From: JACCZR01 sp035296565
GTDB lineage: Bacteria > Actinomycetota > Thermoleophilia > Solirubrobacterales > Thermoleophilaceae
Direction: 5' to 3'
Assembly (NCBI GenBank): GCA_035296565.1
Contig: DATHAQ010000047.1
Location: forward strand, 3,497-67,496
DNA: 64,000 bases
Under the pieces are notes generated by a model. It made no database searches. It saw only the letters and a list, made by a program, of their open reading frames with translations, and was not told the origin of the DNA. The translations under genes were made by a program, and so were the position numbers. Below are positions 22,855 through 33,410 of the stretch, in pieces (the stretch's first letter is position 1; each line of letters starts with the position of its first letter).

Positions 22855-24177
22855 ATGACGCCAAAGAGCCTCCTCGCCCCGGCCCGACTGGCCGGTGTCC
22901 CCCTTCTGCGCTCCCAGAGCGACGAGCGGCTGGTGGACCTCGTCCGCGCCGGCAACGACGCGGCCTTCGAGGCGATCGTGGCGCGCTACCGGCGGCCGCT
23001 GCTGCGCTACTGCACGCGCATGCTGTCCGACGAGCGCGCCGAGGACGTCGTCCAGCAGGCCTTCCTGCGCGCGCTGGCGGCGATGCGCCGCGACGAGCGC
23101 CCGCTCGACCTCAAGCCCTGGCTCTACACCATCGCCCACAACGCCGCGCTGAACGCCCTGCGCGAGCGCTCCCTGCCGAGCGACTCCCTGGAGGAGGAGA
23201 TCGACGGCGTCGAGCGCCCCGAGCAGGCCTTCGAGCGACGCGAGGGGCTGCGCTCGGTGATCGCTGCCGTGGGCGCGCTGCCCCAGCGCCAGCGCGACGC
23301 CCTGGTGCTGCGCGAGCTCGAGGGCCGCAGCTACGACGAGATCGCGCGCGAGCTCGGTGTCAGCGACGGCGCCGTGCGCCAGCTGCTCAACCGCGCGCGC
23401 ACCACCCTGCGGGCCGGCTTCACGGCGATCACCCCCACGGCCCTGCTCCTTCGCATCCCGCTCGAGGCCGACGAGCCGCTGGCCGACCGCATCGCCGAGC
23501 TGACAATGGCCTCGGCCGGCCTGGGCACGGTGGCCGCCAAGGCCGCCGCCGGCGCGTTGGTCGCCGGAGCGGTGATCGGCGGCATCGCCGCGGCGCCCGA
23601 GACGGTCGGCGACCCCCGGCGACCCCCGGCACACGGCGCGGTGGCTGATGCTCGTGACGAGGTGGCGGCCGCGGTCGCCGACGACGAGCACGGCTCACCG
23701 GCCTCAAGGGACCGAAGCCGCGACGCGGGCCCGAACGCCGACGGCGACCGGAGCGCTGGCCTGAGCGGCGACTCCCTCGGCGGCGGCGACGACCGCAGCG
23801 GCAGCTCGGGCGCGGACAGCGCCGACGACGATCCCTCGGCCCCCGGCGACGACTCGGGCCCCAGCGACTCCAGCGGCCCCGGCCCCGGCGGGGACGACAG
23901 CTCCGGTTCCAGCGGACCGGGCTCGGGCGACGTCTCCAGCGGCGACTCCTCGGGGCCGGGCAGCGGGGACGACGCCGCTCGCGTGGACGACAACTCGGGC
24001 AGCGGCTCCTCGGGCTCGGGCTCCTCGGGCAGCGGCTCCTCGGACTCGGGCTCCTCGGGCAGCGTCTCCTCGGGCTCCTCGGGCAGCGGCTCCTCGGGCT
24101 CCGACTCGTCCGGTTCGGGCGTCAGCGGATCGGGCAGCGGCGAGGACCGCTCCGGGCCCTCGGGCGACGCCTACTAG
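22855..24177 (+). CDS. ECF sigma factor with a predicted transmembrane segment and Ser/Gly/Asp-rich tail
   Basis: 440 aa. Residues 20-80 form sigma region 2 (FEAIVARYRRPLLRYCTRML, then AEDVVQQAFLRAL) and residues 140-185 region 4 (RSYDEIARELGVSDGAVRQL). A helical linker follows, then a hydrophobic stretch at about 228-247 (AAAGALVAGAVIGGIAAAP), then about 190 residues made almost only of Ser, Gly, Asp and Pro in short repeats such as SGSGSSGSGSS. The order suggests a sigma factor tethered to the membrane with an exposed tail. No separate anti-sigma gene is adjacent. ATG 22855 is preferred because region 2 begins soon after it. Confidence 0.85.
   Translation: MTPKSLLAPARLAGVPLLRSQSDERLVDLVRAGNDAAFEAIVARYRRPLLRYCTRMLSDERAEDVVQQAFLRALAAMRRDERPLDLKPWLYTIAHNAALNALRERSLPSDSLEEEIDGVERPEQAFERREGLRSVIAAVGALPQRQRDALVLRELEGRSYDEIARELGVSDGAVRQLLNRARTTLRAGFTAITPTALLLRIPLEADEPLADRIAELTMASAGLGTVAAKAAAGALVAGAVIGGIAAAPETVGDPRRPPAHGAVADARDEVAAAVADDEHGSPASRDRSRDAGPNADGDRSAGLSGDSLGGGDDRSGSSGADSADDDPSAPGDDSGPSDSSGPGPGGDDSSGSSGPGSGDVSSGDSSGPGSGDDAARVDDNSGSGSSGSGSSGSGSSDSGSSGSVSSGSSGSGSSGSDSSGSGVSGSGSGEDRSGPSGDAY
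23985..24125 (+). repeat. Tandem low-complexity coding repeat in the sigma tail
   Basis: Imperfect units of GGCTCCTCGGGCAGC type encode Gly-Ser runs. Such tracts can change length by slippage while keeping the reading frame. Confidence 0.7.
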
Positions 24178-24186
24178 GCGGCGCCT

Positions 24187-25167
24187 CTAAGAGCCGATCG
24201 CGACCATGCGCTCGATCGGCACCCGGGCCCGCTCGGCGAGCTCCGGGTCTACCCGCACCTCGGGGCGCAGGTCGCGCAGGCAGTCACGCAGCTTGGGCAG
24301 CGTGATCATCTTCATGAATTGACAGACGGCCGCCCGATTGGCCGGCACGAAGCTCTTGTCCGGGTTCTCGGCCTCGAGCGGATGGAGCATCCCGGTCTCG
24401 GTGGCCACGATGAAAGTGTCCGCGTCGGACTCGCGGGCGTGGCGGAGCATGCCCCCGGTGGAGAGCATGTGCGTGCTCTCGGTGTCCACGTCGCCGGCGG
24501 CGACGTACTCCATCACCGAGGTCGAGCAGCCGCACTCGGGATGGATGAGGAAGTCCGCGCCGGGATGGCGCTCGCGGACGTCGGCGATGTCGCTCGGGCG
24601 GATGCCCGCGTGCACGTGGCACTCGCCGGTCCAGACGTGCATGCGCCGACCGGTGATCCGCTCCACGTATGCCCCCAGGAACATGTCGGGGCCGAACAGG
24701 ATCTCCACGTCGTCGCCGTGCTCGCGCCGGATGTGCTCGACCACCTGCACGGCGTTCGAGGACGTGCAGCAGTAGTCGGTCTCCGCCTTGACCTCGGCGG
24801 TCGTGTTCACGTACATGACCACCACCGCGCCGGGGTGCTGGGCCTTCCAGGCCCGCAGCTCGTCGGCGGTGATCGAGTCGGCCAGCGAGCAGCCGGCCTC
24901 CAGGTCCGGAAGCAGGACCTTCTTCTCGGGCGACAGGATCGAGGCCGTCTCGGCCATGAAGTGCACACCGCAGAAGGCGATGACCTCGGAGTCGGCCTCG
25001 GCCGCTTGGCGGGACAGGCCGAGCGAGTCGCCCACGAAGTGCGCGACGTCCTGGACCTCCGGCACCTGGTAGTTGTGCGCGAGGATGACCGCGTCGCGCT
25101 CCTCGGCGAGGGCGCTGACCTCTTCCTTGAGCGCAGGAGTGTTCTCGAGCGTCAGCAGGTCCGGCAT
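24187..25167 (-). CDS. nadA: Quinolinate synthase NadA
   Basis: Condenses iminoaspartate with dihydroxyacetone phosphate to quinolinate in NAD synthesis, using a 4Fe-4S cluster. 326 aa with AVILAHNYQVPEVQDVA, the three cluster cysteines in FCGVHFMAET, YCCTSSNAV and HPECGCS, and the C-terminal MLRHARES and PIERMV segments. ATG 25167 has the SD GAGAGG; an earlier in-frame start is possible. It is downstream of nadC. nadB, the aspartate oxidase, is not in the window. Confidence 0.95.
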   Translation of the reverse strand: MPDLLTLENTPALKEEVSALAEERDAVILAHNYQVPEVQDVAHFVGDSLGLSRQAAEADSEVIAFCGVHFMAETASILSPEKKVLLPDLEAGCSLADSITADELRAWKAQHPGAVVVMYVNTTAEVKAETDYCCTSSNAVQVVEHIRREHGDDVEILFGPDMFLGAYVERITGRRMHVWTGECHVHAGIRPSDIADVRERHPGADFLIHPECGCSTSVMEYVAAGDVDTESTHMLSTGGMLRHARESDADTFIVATETGMLHPLEAENPDKSFVPANRAAVCQFMKMITLPKLRDCLRDLRPEVRVDPELAERARVPIERMVAIGS

Positions 25168-25226
25168 GTTTCGCACCTCTCTCGGTGTCGAAATGACGCG
25201 CATGGGGCACGCGCTGTACAGCGAGT

Positions 25227-26045
25227 CTAGCGCCGCTCGAGCGCCATGCTCAAATCAAGTGCCGGAGCCGAGTGGGTCAGGGCCCCGACGCTCACGAAGT
25301 CCACCCCCGTCGCCGCGATCGCGCCCACGGTCTCCAGGGTGACTCCGCCCGAGGCCTCGAGCTCCGCCCGGCCCGCTGTCAGCGCAACCGCCTCGCGCAG
25401 CTGCTCCGGCGCCATGTTGTCGAGCAGGACGCGCGCCGCCCCGGCATCGAGCGCCTCCCGCAGCTCCTCCAGGTCCCGGCACTCGACCTCGACCAGCATG
25501 CCGTCAGGCGCCCCCTCCTGAGCGGCGCGGACCGCGGCCGCGACCCCGTCGGCCGACGCGACGTGGTTCTCCTTGATCAGCACGGCGTCCCACAGGCCGT
25601 GGCGGTGGCTCATGCCGCCGCCGACTACCACGGCCGCCTTCTCGAGCTCCCGCATCCCAGGCGTCGTCTTGCGGGTGTCGAGGATGCGCGCACCCGTGCC
25701 CTCGACCGCCGCGACGTAGCGGGCGGTCAGCGTGGCCACGCCCGACAGCCGGCCCAGCAGGTTCAGCGCCGTGCGCTCTCCGGACAGCAAGGGCGCCGCG
25801 GGGCCCTCGACGGTCGCCACCGGCCCGCCCTCGCGCCACTGCCCCTCCTCGGCCAGGGGCTCCCAACGCAGGGCCGCGTCGAGCCGGCGAAACACCTCCC
25901 CGGCCGTTTCCATTCCGGCGATGACACCCGGCGCCTTCTGCTCTATCCGAGCCCGCGCCCGCGCGGCGTCGGGAACCACGAGCTGCGTCGTGACGTCGCC
26001 GCCACCTACGTCCTCGGCGAGTGCTCGATCGATCAGGTCCCCCAC
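25227..26045 (-). CDS. nadC: Nicotinate-nucleotide pyrophosphorylase (carboxylating) NadC
   Basis: Converts quinolinate and PRPP to nicotinate mononucleotide. 272 aa with ALAEDVGGGDVTT near the N-terminus, TARYVAAVEGTGARILDTRKTTPG-type segment (PRPP and quinolinate binding), HRHGLWDAVLIKENH, VEVECRDLEE and LLDNMAPEQL. GTG 26045 lies 7 bases after a TACTGT box. It forms a unit with nadA, 59 bases downstream. Confidence 0.95.
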   Translation of the reverse strand: MGDLIDRALAEDVGGGDVTTQLVVPDAARARARIEQKAPGVIAGMETAGEVFRRLDAALRWEPLAEEGQWREGGPVATVEGPAAPLLSGERTALNLLGRLSGVATLTARYVAAVEGTGARILDTRKTTPGMRELEKAAVVVGGGMSHRHGLWDAVLIKENHVASADGVAAAVRAAQEGAPDGMLVEVECRDLEELREALDAGAARVLLDNMAPEQLREAVALTAGRAELEASGGVTLETVGAIAATGVDFVSVGALTHSAPALDLSMALERR

Positions 26046-26052
26046 GCGGCCG

Positions 26053-26058
26053 ACAGTA
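26053..26058 (-). promoter_or_regulatory. -10 box of nadC
   Basis: TACTGT on the minus strand, 7 bases before the GTG at 26045. Confidence 0.45.
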
Positions 26059-26125
26059 CTGGCCGCCAGACCGGGCGGGGCGGGCCCGAACGCACGCGCG
26101 CGAGCAGACGCGCGGGCCCTCCCCC

Positions 26126-26158
26126 GAAAAACGCTCAGCCGCCTGACGAGTCGGGCGA
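26126..26158. repeat. Dispersed palindromic repeat, copy A
   Basis: GAAAAACGCTCAGCCGCCTG then ACGAGTCGGGCGA. It is the shortest copy; homology to the others stops where the long inverted repeat begins. Confidence 0.7.
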
Positions 26159-26161
26159 CCG

Positions 26162-26226
26162 GCGTGCGTGCGCTGCGCACGACCCCGCGGCGCCCGGGCG
26201 CGCGGCGGGTCGGCGCGCACGCACGC
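26162..26226. repeat. Long GC-rich inverted repeat (cruciform candidate)
   Basis: GCGTGCGTGCGC (26162-26173) and GCGCACGCACGC (26215-26226) are exact 12-base inverted repeats. Inside, CGACCC (26180-26185) pairs with GGGTCG (26207-26212), and the centre contains the palindrome GCGCCCGGGCGC. It sits between repeat copies A and B. Confidence 0.75.
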
Positions 26227-26235
26227 TCCCTGCTC

Positions 26236-26320
26236 GAAAACCCTCAGCCGGCTGACGAGCTGGGCGAAGCAGGGCGCGACGTCGCGGTGACCGGGAAGAG
26301 CCGCGGCGCTCCACCCGCGG
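26236..26320. repeat. Dispersed palindromic repeat, copy B
   Basis: Begins GAAAACCCTCAGCCGGCTGA and continues through a GCAGGGCGCGACGTCG block to CCACCCGCGGGTGG. It shares roughly 85 to 90 bases with copy C. Confidence 0.75.
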
Positions 26321-26343
26321 GTGGCAGCGGAAGCAACTTGCCC

Positions 26344-26434
26344 GCGCCCGAAGGGCGCGAGTGCAAGGAAGTTCCGCTGACAGGACCCGCGGCCGGGCGG
26401 CCCGGAGCCCAACCGGCCGGCGCCCGAGGGGCGC
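26344..26434. repeat. Two copies of a short hairpin between repeats B and C
   Basis: GCGCCCGAAGGGCGC at 26344-26358 and GCGCCCGAGGGGCGC at 26420-26434 have the same six-base stem and GAR loop. The first is enclosed by CTTGC/GCAAG. Confidence 0.65.
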
Positions 26435-26465
26435 AGGAGCTCTGCGCACGCGCACACATCCCCTC

Positions 26466-26556
26466 AAAAACCCTCAGCCGCCTGACGAGTTGGGCGGGAG
26501 CAGGGCGCGACGTCGGGTCATGCGGGGAGCGTTACGGCGCCCCCACGCGCGGGTGG
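26466..26556. repeat. Dispersed palindromic repeat, copy C
   Basis: Begins AAAAACCCTCAGCCGCCTGA, continues through the GCAGGGCGCGACGTCG block and ends near CGCGCGGGTGG, just before the prfB stop. Read on the minus strand, its first part ends in a T-run, so it could also serve as the 3' end of the secA-prfB message. Confidence 0.75.
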
Positions 26557-26564
26557 CCAAAGGC

Positions 26565-27682
26565 CTAGTCCGTAACAGCACCGCCCGAGCGCCGCAGCAA
26601 CTCGGCTCGCACGAACTCGTCGAGATCCCCGTCCAGCACCCCCTGGGCGTTCCCCACCTCCACATTGGTCCGGTGATCCTTGACCATGGTGTACGGGTGC
26701 AGCACGTAGGAGCGAATCTGGGAGCCCCAGGCCACGTCCTGGGCGTCACCCTTCTCGCGGGCCATCTCCTCACGGCGCCGCTGCTCCTCGAGCTCGACCA
26801 GCTTGGCCTTCAGCATCGCCATGGCGGTCGTCTTGTTGGCCGACTGCGAGCGCTCGTTCTGACACTGGACCACCACACCCGTGGGCTTGTGGGTGATGCG
26901 CACGGCCGAGTCGGTCTTGTTGACGTGCTGGCCGCCGGCGCCCGACGCGCGGTAGGTGTCGATCTGGAGGTCCTCGTCGTCGACCTGGACGTCGACGTCG
27001 CCCTCCACCAGCGGCGCCACCTCCAGGCCGGCGAAGGCGGTGTGACGGCGTGAGGCGGCGTCAAAGGGCGAGATGCGCACCAGCCGGTGCACACCCTTCT
27101 CGGCCGAGAACAGCCCGTAGGCGTTCTCGCCGCGAGCCAGGAAGGTGGCCGACTTGATGCCCGCCTCCTCTCCGGGGCTGGCCTCCTTCATCTCGGTCTT
27201 CATTCCGCGCCGCTCGGCCCAGCGGAGCTCGGTGCGCAGAAGCATCTCGGCCCAGTCCTGGGAATCGGTGCCGCCGGCGCCGGCGTTGACGGTGACCATC
27301 GCGTCGCCGGAGTCGTAACGCCCCCCGAACAACCGCCCCTCCTCGAGCTCGGCCAGCCGCTCGCCGACCGAGCGCCGCGTCTCGTCCAGCTCGCCGGCGA
27401 TCGACTCGTCCTCGGCGGCCATCTCCTCGAGGGCCTCGAGATCCTCGATGTCGCTCTTGAGCGAGCCGAAGGCCTCGACGCGCTTGCTCAGCTGGGCGTG
27501 CTCGGAGGAGACCCGGGCGGCGCGCTCGGAGTCGTCCCAGAAGCCCGGGGTCTGCATCTCCTGCTCCAGCGCATCGCGGCGCTCGGTCAGGTCGGCGGGG
27601 TCAAAGAGAGTCCGTGAGCAGCTTCAGCTGGTCACGGAGCGCCTCGGCGTGAAGGGAACGAGTGTCCTCCGACGGTCGTCCG

Positions 27683-27693
<11 letters not shown>
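26565..27693 (-). CDS. prfB: Peptide chain release factor 2, programmed +1 frameshift
   Basis: Terminates translation at UGA and UAA. The first 30 codons (ATG at 27693, inside the end of secA) end CTT TGA; reading resumes +1 with GAC at 27602, giving TDSL-DPADLTERRDALEQ. Coordinates are complement of 26565-27602 joined to 27604-27693, 375 aa. The peptidyl-hydrolysis loop GAGGQHVNKTDSAVR and the stop-recognition SPF motif (ISPFDAASRRH) are present. Translation depends on release factor 2 supply, the known autoregulation of this gene. A start at 27557 would lose the conserved N-terminus. Confidence 0.95.
27601..27606 (-). promoter_or_regulatory. Programmed +1 frameshift site of prfB
   Basis: CTTTGA on the minus strand, followed by C: the canonical slippery codon plus in-frame UGA. 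The T at 27603 is skipped. The upstream SD-like element is weak here (ACGGA). Confidence 0.9.
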
Positions 27694-30541
<2,848 letters not shown>

Positions 30542-30549
30542 GGGTTCCT

Positions 30550-30555
30550 ACGGTA
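30550..30555 (-). promoter_or_regulatory. -10 box of secA
   Basis: TACCGT on the minus strand, 8 bases before the secA ATG, with AGGA between. This suggests secA-prfB can be transcribed apart from hpf. Confidence 0.4.
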
Positions 30556-30605
30556 GCGGCGCTGAGCGGGCTGGGCGAGCGCCGAACTGCCCCGGAGCTC
30601 GTCCT

Positions 30606-30947
30606 CTAGGGGGGTGAGGCTCCCGGCTGGACGCGCATCGCGTCACGGCGCCTGCGGCGCTTGTCACGGTGCCGCTTGACCTGGCGTGCGAGGTCCTCGG
30701 TCATGAGGTTGATGGAGTGCTTCATGTCTTCCGAGCGCTCGCGAGCACGCAGCGTCACGCCCTTCAGGTGGAGGGTGCCCTCGGCCACCTTCGAGTCGCG
30801 GATCGCCGGGTTGCGCTCCTCCCACAGCTCGATCTCGCACTCGGCGAGCGAGGAGACCTGGCGGGAGACCTTGTCGAGCTTTCGCTCGAGCCGGTCGCGG
30901 TACTCATCCTTGACGGCCACGTTGCGCCCCTTCACGTCGATGCGCAT
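30606..30947 (-). CDS. hpf: Ribosome hibernation promotion factor (HPF/RaiA family)
   Basis: Binds the 30S subunit in resting cells and blocks translation. 113 aa with the RaiA pattern MRIDVKGRNVAVKDEYRDRL-like start and alternating strand segments (ECEIELWEER, EGTLHLKGVTLRAR), then a basic helix. It is the short form without the dimerisation domain of long HPF. ATG 30947 has a GGGGAGA SD. An upstream in-frame start exists but adds unrelated residues. Confidence 0.9.
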   Translation of the reverse strand: MRIDVKGRNVAVKDEYRDRLERKLDKVSRQVSSLAECEIELWEERNPAIRDSKVAEGTLHLKGVTLRARERSEDMKHSINLMTEDLARQVKRHRDKRRRRRDAMRVQPGASPP

Positions 30948-31004
30948 GCGTCTCCCCTCTGAGTTTGTTGCGTCCGGCGATGGTACGCCCCTCGGCAACC
31001 CGCG

Positions 31005-31613
31005 CTACCTCCCGGGCGTTCTTGCATAGGCCACCGCCTCCACCTCTCGCGCACCCGCCGCGTGCAGCGCCCGCGCGCACGCGGCCAGTGTGGCGCCCGT
31101 GGTGATCACGTCGTCCACCAGCACCGCGCGCGGTGGCGAGATACGGCGGGTGCTGAAGGTGGGCGCCTGGGCCAGGCGCGCGCCGCGACCGCGGCCCAGC
31201 TGGCGGGCCGCCCCGCCGCTGCGCTCGAGCACGTCGCAGACGGGCAGGCCCGTCCGCTCGGCGAGCGCGCCGGCCAGCGCCTCGGCCTGGTTGTAGCCGC
31301 GCTCACGGCGGCGGCGCGGCGCCAGCGGCACGGGCACCAGCGCGCCCTCCAGCAGCCCGGCGGGGGCACCAGCGGCAATGGCCGCCGCCAGCTCGCCCGC
31401 CAGCCCGCGGGCGCCACGGAACTTCAGGCCCCCGATGAGCGCCCGTGCAGGGCCGTCATAGAGGACGGGCGCCCACGCCGGCACCCCATGGGCCGGTCGC
31501 GTTGCCGACTCGCTCCAGCGCAACCCGCCGCGGCAGGCGCGGCAGAGCGCGTGCCCTCTCGCGGCCGCGCCGCAGGCCCAGCACAGCGACGGGCTGAGGA
31601 GCGAGATGGGCAC
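31005..31613 (-). CDS. comF: ComF-family phosphoribosyltransferase-like protein
   Basis: Type I phosphoribosyltransferase fold linked to DNA uptake in competent bacteria. Zinc-finger cysteines are in SLCWACGAA and ALCRACRGG near the N-terminus. The PRPP loop is VLVDDVITTGATL, and RERGYNQAEALA is a ComF hallmark. GTG 31613 leaves 62 bases to the divergent ctaG-like gene; GTG 31652 is an alternative adding 13 residues. No other competence genes are in the window. Confidence 0.87.
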   Translation of the reverse strand: MPISLLSPSLCWACGAAARGHALCRACRGGLRWSESATRPAHGVPAWAPVLYDGPARALIGGLKFRGARGLAGELAAAIAAGAPAGLLEGALVPVPLAPRRRRERGYNQAEALAGALAERTGLPVCDVLERSGGAARQLGRGRGARLAQAPTFSTRRISPPRAVLVDDVITTGATLAACARALHAAGAREVEAVAYARTPGR

Positions 31614-31675
31614 GGCGGCAACGGTGCCGCCAGGCGCGTAACGCCACAGCACGCGGTTGCGACAATCGAGGATGC

Positions 31676-32503
31676 GTGGAGAACCCTCACCCGCAGCTCG
31701 ACTGGCTGGCCGACCCGCTCGTGCTGGTCCCCATCCTCACGCTGGCGGTGGTCTACGCCATGCGCTTTCGCACCGCGCGGGCCGAGGCGGGCGGCCGCGG
31801 CACCAGCCCGCTCCGGGCGCTCGCCTTCGCCGCCGGGCTGCTCGTGCTCGTGGCGGCGACGGCCACCCCCCTGGACGGGCTCGGGGAGCGCTACCTGTTC
31901 TCCGCCCACATGCTGCAGCATGTGCTCCTGGGCGACGTCGCCCCGCTGCTCCTGCTGCTCGGCCTGTCGCGCGTGATCATGCGGCCCGCCACCCGGCGCC
32001 TGCAACGCCTCGAACGCGCGCTGGGCCCCTTCGCCCACCCGCTCACGGGACTTCTGCTCTGGCTCGGGACCATGTACCTGTGGCACGTCCCGGCGATGTA
32101 CGAGGCAGCCCTGGCGAGCCCCCTGGTGCACCTGGTCGAGCACGTGTCGTTCTTCGCGGCGGGCTTGGCCGTGTGGTGGCCGCTGATCCAGCCCGTCCCC
32201 ATGCGCAGGCGCCTGACGGGCATGTGGCCGGTCGCCTACATCGGTGCGGCCAAGTTCGGCCTGGCCGCACTGGGCCTCTATCTCACTTGGTCCTCAGGCG
32301 TCGTCTATGAGCACTACGAGGCCGCCCCGCACATCTGGGGGCTGAGCCACCAGACCGACCAGAACGCGGGCGGCGCGATCATGATGGTCGAGCAGTCGCT
32401 GACCTTCGTGGTCGCGCTGGTGGTGGTGTTCAGCCTGGCGCTCAAGCAGTCGGAGACCGAGCAGCGCCGCCGCGAGCGGCTCGAGGACGCCGCCGCGGCT
32501 TAG
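31676..32503 (+). CDS. CtaG/caa3-type cytochrome c oxidase assembly factor
   Basis: Membrane protein of 275 aa with about seven hydrophobic segments. Family features include FSAHMLQHVLLGDVAPLL with conserved histidines, LWLGTMYLWHVPAMYEAAL, and HLVEHVSFFAAGLAVWW. CtaG-like proteins help deliver copper to the oxidase CuB site. No oxidase subunits are adjacent. The GTG start lies 9 bases after GACAAT. Ends overlap the convergent nucleotidyltransferase by four bases. Confidence 0.88.
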   Translation: MENPHPQLDWLADPLVLVPILTLAVVYAMRFRTARAEAGGRGTSPLRALAFAAGLLVLVAATATPLDGLGERYLFSAHMLQHVLLGDVAPLLLLLGLSRVIMRPATRRLQRLERALGPFAHPLTGLLLWLGTMYLWHVPAMYEAALASPLVHLVEHVSFFAAGLAVWWPLIQPVPMRRRLTGMWPVAYIGAAKFGLAALGLYLTWSSGVVYEHYEAAPHIWGLSHQTDQNAGGAIMMVEQSLTFVVALVVVFSLALKQSETEQRRRERLEDAAAA

Positions 32504-33372
32504 AGCCGCCCGATCGCATCCACGAGCACCGAACGCGCGGGCACCCGCGAGCCCGGCAGCAGGATCGTGTCGCGCAGCGAGGCCCCGGCGCCCACGCGGG
32601 AGCCCGCGCCGATCACCACACGGCCCATGAGCTCCACCCCCGCGTCGATCTCGCAGCCCTCCCCGACCCATACCGATCCGCTGGTGGCCTCGAGCGCCCG
32701 CCAGTTGGCCTCCCGCAGCTTGGACGGCGAGCCGATGTCGTTCCAGTAGGCCGTCGTCTCGAGCGCGTGCAGGGGCACGTCGTTCTCCAGCAGGACGGGA
32801 AAGACGTCCTGCGCCCAGTCGACGGGGTCCTCGGCCGGGAAGTAGTCGAACACCCCGGGCGAGAAGCAGTAGATGCCGCAGTTGGCCAGGTCCGACAGGG
32901 CCTCCGCGGGATGCGGTTTCTCCTGGAAGCCGGTCACCCGGCCTCCCTCGCCGATCAGGACGGCGCCGTAGTCGCGAATGTCGGCGACCCGCTGCGCCAC
33001 GAGGGTGGCCACGGCACCGGAGGAGCGGTGTCGCCGCACCAGCTCGTCGAGCCGGATCTCGTTGAGGGAGTCTCCCGAGACGACGACGATCGGGTCGTCG
33101 CCGAAGAAGTCCGCCGCGTTGCGCACCCCGCCGGCGGTGCCCAGCGGCTCTTCCTCGACGCGGTAGGCCAGCCGATCGCCGAAGTAGCCCCGGATGGCAT
33201 CCGGCAGGTGATGGAGGTTCGCCACCAGCTCGTCGAAGCCCTGGCGCTCGAGCGCGTCGACGATGTGGGCCAGCGCCGGGCGGTTCAACACGGGCATCAT
33301 CGGCTTGGGGAGCTCGGCGGTGAGCGGCATGAGCCGCGTGCCGAGACCGGCGGCGAGGAGCATGGCCTTCAT
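32500..33372 (-). CDS. Sugar-phosphate nucleotidyltransferase (mannose-1-phosphate guanylyltransferase-like)
   Basis: 290 aa. The nucleotide-binding signature is LLAAGLGTRLMPLT (about 5-18) with KPMMPVLNRPAL, the metal-binding Asp is in VVVSGDSLNEI, and the substrate segment FQEKPH follows. The C-terminal part carries only a few left-handed beta-helix repeats (WVGEGCEIDAG, VIGAGSRVGAG). It probably makes GDP-mannose or a related NDP-sugar for the glycan genes downstream. A second member of the family lies at 37.5-38.5 kb. Confidence 0.88.
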   Translation of the reverse strand: MKAMLLAAGLGTRLMPLTAELPKPMMPVLNRPALAHIVDALERQGFDELVANLHHLPDAIRGYFGDRLAYRVEEEPLGTAGGVRNAADFFGDDPIVVVSGDSLNEIRLDELVRRHRSSGAVATLVAQRVADIRDYGAVLIGEGGRVTGFQEKPHPAEALSDLANCGIYCFSPGVFDYFPAEDPVDWAQDVFPVLLENDVPLHALETTAYWNDIGSPSKLREANWRALEATSGSVWVGEGCEIDAGVELMGRVVIGAGSRVGAGASLRDTILLPGSRVPARSVLVDAIGRL

Positions 33373-33381
33373 CGCGCCGCG

Positions 33382-33387
33382 AAGCTA
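33382..33387 (-). promoter_or_regulatory. -10 box of the 32.5 kb nucleotidyltransferase gene
   Basis: TAGCTT on the minus strand, 9 bases before the ATG at 33372. Confidence 0.4.
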
Positions 33388-33410
33388 CCCGAGGCGGCCG
33401 GCCGTCCAGT

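Larger units (their letters stand above)
26046..26564. other. 519-base intergenic region between prfB and nadC, filled with repeats
   Basis: No supported gene. It holds the nadC promoter, three copies of a dispersed repeat, one long GC-rich inverted repeat and two copies of a short hairpin. Extreme GC content opens frames on both strands, but none has a family match or a sensible start. Confidence 0.7.

Noticed and set aside
23985..24125. A noncoding tandem repeat or minisatellite
   Set aside because: The repeats keep the frame of the sigma gene and encode Ser/Gly runs, so they are better treated as coding.
24187..26045. A complete de novo NAD operon
   Set aside because: nadA and nadC are present, but nadB is not adjacent, and the gene beyond the repeats is prfB.
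26361..27053. Plus-strand frame across the repeat cluster and prfB
   Set aside because: Antisense to prfB and crossing the repeats, with no recognisable motif.
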